DNA of 5,522 nt from Actinomycetota bacterium (GTDB lineage Bacteria; Actinomycetota; Humimicrobiia; Humimicrobiales; Humimicrobiaceae), in contig DNFX01000233.1 of assembly GCA_003486795.1 (NCBI GenBank), forward strand, positions 1-5,522, in the 5' to 3' direction. The translations under genes and the position numbers were made by a program. The first letter of the stretch is position 1, and each line of letters opens with the position of its first letter. Positions 1-5,144 of this stretch are shown here, piece by piece. The notes beneath the pieces are model-generated. The model was given only the letters and a program-made list of their open reading frames with translations, searched no databases and had not been told where the DNA came from.

Positions 1-18
1 CTCTATCGAGTAGCAGTC

Positions 19-48
19 ATCTTTTCTGACGGTATCTTTTCTTAAGGG
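19..48. repeat. Two-copy 15-bp imperfect tandem repeat
   Basis: Units 19-33 and 34-48 share 12 of 15 bases. Both begin with ATCTTTTCT and differ only near their 3' ends. If the left-edge frame is coding, the repeat gives a repeated Ile-Phe-Ser just before the stop. With only two copies it may be chance or the remnant of a small duplication. No function can be assigned. Confidence 0.4.
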
Positions 49-77
49 CTATTTTAATTTCTTATATTATTTTTATA

Positions 78-86
78 TGCTAAAAT
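78..86 (+). promoter_or_regulatory. Possible extended -10 promoter for thrS
   Basis: TGCTAAAAT fits an extended -10 (TGn followed by 5 of 6 TATAAT bases). The bases 17 upstream (TTTCTT) are a poor -35. It would give a 5' leader of about 80 nt before thrS. A competing candidate is TTTACA (128-133) with TATAAA (152-157) at an 18-bp spacing. That one would start transcription inside or just before the ribosome binding site, which makes it less convincing. Neither is certain. Confidence 0.3.
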
Positions 87-173
87 ATTGATTTAAAATT
101 TTCATGTATTATTATTACTTAATAGCTTTTACAATATTAATTTAGCTGCGTTATAAATAATTAAAGAGGAAAA

Positions 174-2099
174 ATGTTTGATATTTATTTTAAAGATATA
201 GGTAAGGCCCAGAGCAGTGGGACAGAAACCATATATGAACTTTTATGCAATCTTGACAAACAGTCAGCAAAAAAAGCTGTAATTGCAAAAATAAATGCAG
301 ATAAAGCAGAGGAAGAAAGTTTTGAAGATCTCAGCTTTATCCCTAAAAAAAGTCTTAATATCTCGGTTTTGTTTCAGGATGATGAAAAATCAATTGAAAC
401 TCTGAATCACAGTACCTCACATATAATGGCAAGTGCCATTTCAAGAATATATCCCGGAGCCAGATTTGCCATAGGTCCTTCAATCAAGGATGGTTTTTAT
501 TACGATTTTGATATAGATGAAAATATATCTATAAATGATCTTAAAAATATTGAGGATGAAATGAAAAAAATCATTTCATCTAATACTGTTTTCAAAAAAG
601 AAAAAATTTCAAAAAAGCAGGCTCTGGAGATATTTAAGGATAATCCTTATAAAATAGAAATAATACAAGATCTTAAGGATGAAAATATAAGCATATACCG
701 GACAGGTGATTTTGTAGATCTGTGTTCCGGCCCCCATATAACAAATACAAGCAAAGTGACAGCTTTCAAGCTGCTTAGTATCGCAGGTGCTTACTGGAGA
801 GGCAGTGAAGAAAATAAAATGCTGGTAAGAATATACGGAACTGCATTTTTCTCCAAAGATGATCTTAAGAAATATCTGGACAGAATTGAAAGAGCAAGGC
901 TGAGTGATCACAGGAAAATCGGCAAAGACCTTGACCTTTTTAGTTTTCATGATGAAGCTCCGGGATTTCCATTCTGGCATCCGAAAGGAGTTGTACTGAG
1001 AAATACAGTGATAGATTACTGGAGAAAAATACACGTTGAAAGTGGCTACAAAGAGATACAGACACCTATAATACTTAATAATGCGTTATGGAAAACTTCC
1101 GGGCACTGGGATCACTATAAAGATAATATGTACTTTATAAATATTGAAGGCTCTGATTTTGCAGTAAAGCCAATGAATTGTCCGGGGGCTATTCTTGTAT
1201 ACAAAACCCATCAGCATTCATATAAAGAATTTCCTCTCAGGTATGCAGAACTGGGGCTTGTACACAGGCATGAGAAATCAGGCGTCCTTCATGGTCTTTT
1301 CCGTGTCAGAAATTTTACTCAGGACGATGCGCATATATTTACTAACGGGGAATATCTTGGTTCGGAAATAACAAATATAATAAAGATGGTTAATAATATT
1401 TATGAGGTATTTGGTTTTAAAGATTATCATCTTGAACTTTCAACCCGTCCTGCTGACAGGATAGGAACAGATGCAATGTGGGATGAAGCTGAACTTCAGC
1501 TTGAGAAAGCAATGAAGGAAAATGGTCTTGATTATAAAATAAATCCCGGTGACGGTGCTTTTTATGGTCCAAAGATTGATTTTCATATTAAGGATGCTTT
1601 TGAAAGAACCTGGCAGTGTGCGACCATACAACTTGATTTTGCAATGCCCGAACTTTTCGATTTGTACTATATGGGAGAGGACAATCAGAAGCACAGACCG
1701 ATAATGCTCCACAGGGTTATACTGGGCAGCCTTGAACGTTTCATTGGCATACTCATTGAAAATTATGGAGGAAACCTTCCATTATGGCTTGCGCCTGTAC
1801 AGGTAATAATACTTCCTATATCAGATAAGGTTTCCGAATATGCGGAAAATATATTTAACAGCTTAAGAAAGGAGGGACTGAGAGCGGAAATAGATAGCAG
1901 GGTTGAATCCCTTGATAAGAAAATAAGAAATGCAGAACTTGGGAAAATACCTGCCATGATAATAATAGGAGAAAAAGAAAAAGAATCGGGTACTGTTTCG
2001 TTAAGAAAAAAATCTGGGGGTGATATAAGAGGTATTGAACTGAAGGAGCTTGTAAGCATGATTAAAGAAAATATGGACGAAAGAAAAACTTCTTTCTAA
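174..2099 (+). CDS. thrS: Threonyl-tRNA synthetase
   Basis: Class II aminoacyl-tRNA synthetase that charges tRNA-Thr with threonine using ATP in the cytoplasm. At 641 residues it is full length for the bacterial family. Domains in order: a divergent N-terminal TGS domain (about 1-65); the editing domain (about 70-225) with the HxxxH pair H79/H83 and the CSGPH motif at 184-188, whose Cys and His belong to the site that hydrolyses mischarged Ser-tRNA; the class II catalytic core (about 245-535); and a C-terminal anticodon-binding domain (about 540-635). Zinc ligands that recognise threonine are visible as C336, H387 and H513. Motif 2 Arg is R365 (HRHEKSG) and motif 3 Arg is R522 (GSLERF). The ATG at 174 follows AAAGAGGA at a short spacing, and the TGS domain begins at once, which supports this start. 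No GC-rich terminator follows the TAA, so some read-through into the next gene is possible. All key residues are intact. Confidence 0.98.
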   Translation: MFDIYFKDIGKAQSSGTETIYELLCNLDKQSAKKAVIAKINADKAEEESFEDLSFIPKKSLNISVLFQDDEKSIETLNHSTSHIMASAISRIYPGARFAIGPSIKDGFYYDFDIDENISINDLKNIEDEMKKIISSNTVFKKEKISKKQALEIFKDNPYKIEIIQDLKDENISIYRTGDFVDLCSGPHITNTSKVTAFKLLSIAGAYWRGSEENKMLVRIYGTAFFSKDDLKKYLDRIERARLSDHRKIGKDLDLFSFHDEAPGFPFWHPKGVVLRNTVIDYWRKIHVESGYKEIQTPIILNNALWKTSGHWDHYKDNMYFINIEGSDFAVKPMNCPGAILVYKTHQHSYKEFPLRYAELGLVHRHEKSGVLHGLFRVRNFTQDDAHIFTNGEYLGSEITNIIKMVNNIYEVFGFKDYHLELSTRPADRIGTDAMWDEAELQLEKAMKENGLDYKINPGDGAFYGPKIDFHIKDAFERTWQCATIQLDFAMPELFDLYYMGEDNQKHRPIMLHRVILGSLERFIGILIENYGGNLPLWLAPVQVIILPISDKVSEYAENIFNSLRKEGLRAEIDSRVESLDKKIRNAELGKIPAMIIIGEKEKESGTVSLRKKSGGDIRGIELKELVSMIKENMDERKTSF

Positions 2100-2148
2100 A
2101 ATTTCTGTCTAATAATTATGTGTTTGTAATTAATTTTTTTAAAAAAAA

Positions 2149-2157
2149 TGGTATAAT
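2149..2157 (+). promoter_or_regulatory. Extended -10 promoter for the radical SAM gene
   Basis: TGGTATAAT is a perfect extended -10 element (TGn plus consensus TATAAT). The -35 position is weak (ATTAAT at 2129-2134 with a 17-bp spacer), which is typical when an extended -10 is present. The spacer contains a run of seven T followed by eight A (2134-2148). This forms an A/T palindrome and is likely to be intrinsically bent. Predicted start of transcription is near 2164, about 57 nt before the ATG. The 13 bases from 2151 recur exactly at the infC promoter. Confidence 0.7.
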
Positions 2158-2220
2158 CCATTTGTAATTTATTTAAAGAACTTATATTTTTTATTTATAT
2201 TTTAACTTTTGAGGTGAAAA

Positions 2221-3570
2221 ATGACACTAAAGGAAAAAATCAGACTAAAATCAACAACTACAGCCATCAAGGGAGCTCTTAAGATACTTCCGAAGATTTC
2301 AGATGAAAGATGGTTAGGTATCGTAAGGGGAAGGATGTACAAGCTGAAAAAGCAGGAAGAAAGAGATTTCATGGAAAACCTTCTTGTAAATTTAAAAAGG
2401 AAAGTTGTTAATGTATCACCACAGGCAAGAGAAAAAATAATAATGAATCTTGTAAACAATGCTATGATACAGGGGCAGCCCAAAAGAGCTGCTTTTGCCA
2501 AAAAATATGGCATTAATCCTCCAAATCACATTGTTATAAGCCCTACGATGGTATGTGATTTGAAATGCTTTGGCTGCTATGCATGGCAGTATTCCAAAAA
2601 AAATGATCTTCCCTATGATGTATGCAACAGAATAATTGATGAAGCTAATGCTATAGGAATATACTTTTTCGTAATAACCGGTGGTGAACCTTTTATGTGG
2701 GATCATCTTTATGATTTTCTTGAAAGACATAATGATTCCTTTTTCCAGATATACACAAACGGACAGCATATCGACGAGGAAGTAGCAAAGAAACTGGCAA
2801 AACTCGGAAATGCAGTTCCATGTATCAGTCTTGAAGGATTCAAGGATGCAACTGATGCAAGAAGAGGAGAAGGTGCATGGGACAAGGTAATGAATGCTTA
2901 TGATGTTCTGAAAAAACATGGTGTTATTTACGGATTTTCGATAACTGCTACAAGGGAAAACAATGAAATTGTTGTAAGTGATGAGTTTATTGACATGCTT
3001 GAGGAAAAAGGAGTTTTTGTAGGATGGTATTTCAATTATGTTCCTATCGGCAAAGAACCTAACATGGATTTGATGCCCACACCCGAACAGAGAGATTACC
3101 GAAGGAAGAGAGTACTTGAAATAAGAAAAACCAAACATATGGTAGTTGCAGATTTCTGGAATGACGGAAATCTTGTTAACGGGTGTATGGCTGGCGGTAA
3201 GAATTATCTCCATATTAATGTAAACGGAGATGTAGAACCCTGTGTATTTGTTCACTTCGCTGCTGATAATATCAAGGAAAAGAGCCTCGAGGAAATAATT
3301 ACATCACCTTTCTTTATGGCATTCAGAAAAAGACAGCCTTATTCAGACAATCTTTTAAGACCATGTACTATTATAGATAATCCTCAGATGCTAAGAGATA
3401 TTGTCAAGGAAGGCGGGGCACATCCTACTCACGAAGGTGCTGAAACAATACTGACAACACTGGCAAAACCGCTTGATGACTATGCTGCTGCTTGGAAATG
3501 TTATGCTGATAAAGCGTGGGAAGAAGAATATGACCATTATACAGATTCAGGCCAAAGAGTAGCAGGATAA
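2221..3570 (+). CDS. Radical SAM protein with SPASM-like C-terminal Cys region, substrate unknown
   Basis: This 449-residue protein should bind a [4Fe-4S] cluster and cleave S-adenosylmethionine to make a radical. The cluster motif is CX3CX2C at C112, C116 and C119 (CDLKCFGCY). GGEP follows at 154-157 and contacts SAM, and SLEG (203-206) matches a later barrel strand. The N-terminal 100 residues are basic and helical, with no signal peptide or membrane segment. After the barrel, GCMAGG (C322), NGDVEPC (C341), RPC (C382) and C427 form a Cys-bearing region like the SPASM/twitch domains that carry auxiliary clusters in peptide-modifying radical SAM enzymes. I recognise a widespread family of similar length with the motifs YVPIGK, DFWNDG and HINxNGDVEPCVFVH in anaerobes, but know no proven function. 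The start is supported by GAGGTG at 2211-2216. The gene has its own promoter and a strong terminator, so it is probably monocistronic. No small substrate-peptide gene is visible beside it. A role in peptide/RiPP, cofactor or lipid modification would be a guess. Confidence 0.9.
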   Translation: MTLKEKIRLKSTTTAIKGALKILPKISDERWLGIVRGRMYKLKKQEERDFMENLLVNLKRKVVNVSPQAREKIIMNLVNNAMIQGQPKRAAFAKKYGINPPNHIVISPTMVCDLKCFGCYAWQYSKKNDLPYDVCNRIIDEANAIGIYFFVITGGEPFMWDHLYDFLERHNDSFFQIYTNGQHIDEEVAKKLAKLGNAVPCISLEGFKDATDARRGEGAWDKVMNAYDVLKKHGVIYGFSITATRENNEIVVSDEFIDMLEEKGVFVGWYFNYVPIGKEPNMDLMPTPEQRDYRRKRVLEIRKTKHMVVADFWNDGNLVNGCMAGGKNYLHINVNGDVEPCVFVHFAADNIKEKSLEEIITSPFFMAFRKRQPYSDNLLRPCTIIDNPQMLRDIVKEGGAHPTHEGAETILTTLAKPLDDYAAAWKCYADKAWEEEYDHYTDSGQRVAG

Positions 3571-3577
3571 AAATATT

Positions 3578-3597
3578 TCTGCCTTAAAGAAGGCAGA
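3578..3597 (+). terminator. Small hairpin after the radical SAM stop
   Basis: An 8-bp perfect stem (TCTGCCTT with AAGGCAGA) encloses an AAAG loop, starting 8 nt after the stop codon. The tail is only TTTGATAATTT, so termination here alone would be weak. It stands as the first of two tandem hairpins and may protect the mRNA 3' end or assist the stronger terminator at 3611. Confidence 0.5.
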
Positions 3598-3610
3598 TTT
3601 GATAATTTAA

Positions 3611-3650
3611 TCAGAATGCCTGCTTTTGCAGGCATTCTGATTTTTTATTA
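3611..3650 (+). terminator. Strong intrinsic terminator of the radical SAM gene
   Basis: A perfect 13-bp stem (3611-3623 with 3628-3640) closes a TTTT loop and runs straight into TTTTTTATTA. This is a textbook rho-independent terminator on the + strand. It insulates the radical SAM unit from the infC operon, whose -35 box begins inside its T-rich tail. Confidence 0.93.
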
Positions 3651-3677
3651 GACAAATGACTAAAATATTTGTATAAT
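3649..3677 (+). promoter_or_regulatory. Sigma-70-type promoter of the infC operon
   Basis: TAGACA at 3649-3654 (5 of 6 to TTGACA) and a perfect TATAAT at 3672-3677 are separated by exactly 17 bp. Transcription should begin near 3684, giving a leader of about 170 nt before infC. The -35 overlaps the tail of the preceding terminator, so the intergenic space is fully used. Confidence 0.85.
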
Positions 3678-3784
3678 CCATTTTTAAAATAAAATATGAA
3701 ATAAATATTTTAAATTATTAAGTAGAAATCATCTATTTCTCACCATACAGCGACGATTTGTCAGCTTATTGGTTATAAATTTTT

Positions 3785-3826
3785 AAAATAGACAGTAGAT
3801 GGTTTTTGCTGTCTATTTTTTTATTT
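3785..3826 (+). terminator. Intrinsic terminator inside the infC leader (attenuator)
   Basis: AAAATAGACAG (3785-3795) pairs perfectly with 3809-3819. Extra pairs in the loop are possible (3796-3799 with 3805-3808, including G-U). The T run continues to 3822 and then ATTT follows. It lies about 100 nt after the predicted transcription start and only 12 nt before the infC ribosome binding site, so it must be conditional: an always-active terminator here would silence IF3, L35 and L20. Confidence 0.8.
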
Positions 3827-3836
3827 AAAAAAATAG
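3813..3836 (+). repeat. 10-bp perfect inverted repeat next to the infC ribosome binding site
   Basis: CTATTTTTTT (3813-3822) is exactly complementary to AAAAAAATAG (3827-3836) around an ATTT loop. The helix would consume the 3' arm and T tract of the leader terminator, so it excludes the terminator stem but is compatible with the upstream 15-bp helix. It ends one base before GGAGG (3838-3842). Inferred roles are stabilising the read-through fold or keeping the ribosome binding site exposed. Confidence 0.6.
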
Positions 3837-3854
3837 TGGAGGGAAGGTTAGATA

Positions 3855-4358
3855 ATTAAGAAAATACGTATAAATGAGCAGATAAGGGTACCAAAAATAA
3901 GACTGATTTCCGAAGAAGGGGAACAGATAGGGGTAGTCCCTGTTGAAAAAGCTTTAGCTCTGGCAAATGCTGCAGATCTCGATCTCGTAGAAGTTGCTCC
4001 GGATGCAGATCCGCCTGTATGCAGGATAATGGATTACGGGAAATACAAATATAAACTGGAGATAAGCGAGAAAGAGAGAAAGAAAAAGCAATCGCAGATA
4101 ACCGTTAAAGAGATCAAGATCAGACCGAAAATAGATAAAAATGATTTCATTATCAAGGAAAAATATATTGAGAAGTTTTTAACAGAAGGTCATAAGGTAA
4201 AGATAACTATAAATTTCAGGGGGAGAGAGATTATTCATAAGGAAATTGGTGAAAATCTTGCATCAAAGATAATAGAGGATCTGGATGGAAAATTTGTTCT
4301 CGAACAGGCTCCCAAACTTGAAGGATTTAATATTACAATGGTTCTTAATCCTTTATAA
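3855..4358 (+). CDS. infC: Translation initiation factor IF-3, AUU start
   Basis: IF3 binds the 30S subunit, blocks premature 50S joining and checks the start codon and initiator tRNA. From the ATT at 3855 the product is 167 residues (MKKIRINEQIRVPKIRL..), normal for the family. The N-domain spans about 1-75, with RINEQIR near the start and the signature PPVCRIMDYGK at 53-63. A Lys/Glu-rich linker follows (about 64-82), then the C-domain with KEIKIRP (85-91) and FRGRE (121-125). No ATG, GTG or TTG fits the true N-terminus: a TAG at 3849-3851 closes the frame, followed by ATA ATT. ATT is preferred because infC uses AUU in E. coli and Bacillus and because AAGG (3844-3847) lies 7 nt upstream. 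ATA at 3852, 9 nt after GGAGG, is the alternative and would add one Ile. The first ATG (4029) would delete 58 conserved residues. IF3 rejects AUU starts, so this codon implies translational autoregulation. Leads the infC-rpmI-rplT operon. Confidence 0.95.
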   Translation: MKKIRINEQIRVPKIRLISEEGEQIGVVPVEKALALANAADLDLVEVAPDADPPVCRIMDYGKYKYKLEISEKERKKKQSQITVKEIKIRPKIDKNDFIIKEKYIEKFLTEGHKVKITINFRGREIIHKEIGENLASKIIEDLDGKFVLEQAPKLEGFNITMVLNPL

Positions 4359-4410
4359 AAATTAGTTTATATGGATTTTGAGAACTTTTTTTAGTTTTTA
4401 AAAATATTTC

Positions 4411-4430
4411 TGATAATTCGGATAATTATT
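4411..4430 (+). repeat. Small direct/inverted repeat just before the rpmI ribosome binding site
   Basis: GATAATT occurs twice (4412-4418 and 4421-4427), and ATAATT (4413-4418) is also complementary to AATTAT (4424-4429) around CGGAT. The stem is all A-U and weak. It lies 5 nt before GGAGGA of rpmI, inside an 88-nt gap that is long for this compact operon. In E. coli, L20 represses translation at this junction through RNA structure. Here the structure is too weak to claim the same. Confidence 0.3.
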
Positions 4431-4446
4431 GAATGGAGGAATAGTA

Positions 4447-4641
4447 ATGCCAAAAATAAAAACAAATAAGGCAGCAGCTAAGAGGTTCAGGGTAACCGGT
4501 AGTGGCAAAGTAATGAGAGTTAAAGCTTATAAAAGCCATATACTGACAAAGAAAAGTGCAGAAAGAAAAAGAAGATTGAGTCAGCCTGAAAATCTTTATG
4601 AAGGTGACAAAAAAAGAATTAAAAAATTGCTAGGAATATAA
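4447..4641 (+). CDS. rpmI: 50S ribosomal protein L35 (bL35)
   Basis: Small, highly basic protein of the large ribosomal subunit. The 64 residues match the usual length. [20 protein letters not shown] opens with the family pattern MPKxKTxxxAAKRF..TGSGK, and the [16 protein letters not shown] stretch and a C-terminal DKKRIKKLL complete it. The ATG at 4447 is chosen because GGAGGA (4435-4440) lies 6 nt upstream. An in-frame TTG at 4429 is rejected because it would translate through this ribosome binding site. It sits between infC and rplT as in most bacteria and is co-transcribed with them; no promoter or terminator separates it from rplT, 52 nt downstream. Confidence 0.97.
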   Translation: MPKIKTNKAAAKRFRVTGSGKVMRVKAYKSHILTKKSAERKRRLSQPENLYEGDKKRIKKLLGI

Positions 4642-4693
4642 TAAAAAATTATCATTAAATTTTAAGTAAATACTGTTAAAGAAGGTGTCATAA

Positions 4694-5053
4694 ATGGCTA
4701 GAATAAAAAGAGGAATAATAAAAAAACAAAGACATAAAAAAGTCCTTGAGCAGACAAAAGGATATTACGGTCTTAGAGGTAGTGCCTACAGGGTTGCAAA
4801 AGAACAGTTAATGAAATCATTAAGCTTTAATTATATTGACAGAAAAAATAAAAAGAGGGATTTCAGAAAATTGTGGATTGCAAGAATAAATATTGCTGCC
4901 AGATCCAATGGTCTTTCTTATAATGCTTTCATAAATGGTTTGAAAAAAGCAAATGTCGATATTAACAGAAAAATGCTTTCAGATATTGCAGTTAATGATG
5001 AAGCAGCATTCAAAAAACTTGTTGATACTGCCAGATCCCAGCTGAGTGCATAG
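4694..5053 (+). CDS. rplT: 50S ribosomal protein L20 (bL20)
   Basis: L20 binds 23S rRNA early in assembly of the large subunit and, in both E. coli and Bacillus, represses its own operon by binding a leader RNA that mimics its rRNA site. The 119 residues are full length (about 118-119). The long basic N-terminal extension ([28 protein letters not shown]) is followed by the globular half with [29 protein letters not shown], the strongest family signature, and [16 protein letters not shown]. The ATG at 4694 has GAAGGTG (4681-4687) at a good spacing. It is the likely effector of the attenuator proposed in front of infC; that link is an inference from operon order and leader structure. Confidence 0.98.
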   Translation: MARIKRGIIKKQRHKKVLEQTKGYYGLRGSAYRVAKEQLMKSLSFNYIDRKNKKRDFRKLWIARINIAARSNGLSYNAFINGLKKANVDINRKMLSDIAVNDEAAFKKLVDTARSQLSA

Positions 5054-5074
5054 TTTCGGCGATAAGAAAGAATA

Positions 5075-5118
5075 TATAGTTATTGATAAAAATAACCATA
5101 TTTTAATTTAATATTTTT
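5075..5118 (+). terminator. Weak terminator-like hairpin between rplT and pheS
   Basis: GTTATT (5079-5084) pairs with AATAAC (5091-5096) around GATAAA. After one A-C mismatch the stem extends by TAT with ATA (5075-5077 with 5098-5100). A T-rich stretch follows (TTTTAATTTAATATTTTTTT). The stem is A-U rich, so it could attenuate rather than end transcription, lowering pheS relative to the ribosomal genes. Confidence 0.3.
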
Positions 5119-5144
5119 TTGATTGATTTTGGGTAATTTTTATT

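Larger units (their letters stand above)
1..173 (+). other. Leader/intergenic stretch upstream of thrS
   Basis: No complete gene is visible. One + frame is open from the left edge to a TAA at 43-45 (reading LYRVAVIFSDGIFS) and could be the tail of an upstream gene, but 14 residues are too few to recognise. Positions 46-160 are very A+T-rich and look non-coding. I looked for a T-box leader, which often controls thrS in Firmicutes: the conserved AGGGTGG..ACCGCG element and a GC-rich terminator are both absent. A purine-rich ribosome binding site (AAAGAGGA, about 163-170) precedes the thrS ATG at a short spacing. Confidence 0.5.
3684..3850 (+). promoter_or_regulatory. Structured infC leader, candidate L20-type attenuator
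   Basis: The leader can fold in two exclusive ways. In the read-through form, 3721-3735 pairs with 3796-3810 in 15 continuous base pairs (three are G-U). This removes the loop and the first two 3'-arm bases of the terminator at 3785-3819. Within its 60-nt loop lies a hairpin at 3742-3773 (ACCA with TGGT, then AGC/GAC with GTC/GCT, with single-base bulges including A3763). In the terminated form, the 5' arm can instead make a local 6-bp hairpin (3724-3729 with 3735-3740), freeing the terminator. With no spare bases between the arms, the long helix and the full terminator cannot coexist. In Bacillus, ribosomal protein L20 controls infC-rpmI-rplT by leader attenuation, binding an RNA mimic of 23S rRNA. 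The position and architecture here fit such a system, but I cannot confirm family membership by sequence. Confidence 0.65.

Noticed and set aside
128..157. TTTACA / TATAAA promoter close to thrS
   Set aside because: Good boxes, but the predicted transcript would begin at about 164, within or beside the ribosome binding site; kept only as an alternative to the candidate at 78-86.
609..1034. Open frame on the - strand within thrS
   Set aside because: Fully antisense to conserved ThrRS sequence, with no recognisable domain or initiation signal.
2133..2149. A/T palindrome (T7A8) as a thrS terminator
   Set aside because: With no G-C pairs and practically no loop it would make a poor terminator; it is better explained as the A-tract spacer of the radical SAM promoter.
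2416..3255. Long open frame on the - strand (279 codons)
   Set aside because: It lies wholly inside the radical SAM gene on the opposite strand, has no recognisable motif, an odd Ile/Tyr/Cys/Phe-rich composition and no ribosome binding site. It is a shadow of the real gene.
4029..4358. infC starting at its first ATG
   Set aside because: It would remove 58 residues containing conserved IF3 sequence (RINEQIR, LVEVAP, PPVCRI), which is clearly encoded in frame upstream.
4429..4446. TTG start extending rpmI by six residues
   Set aside because: The extension would be coded by the ribosome binding site itself; the ATG at 4447 gives the canonical MPKIKT start.
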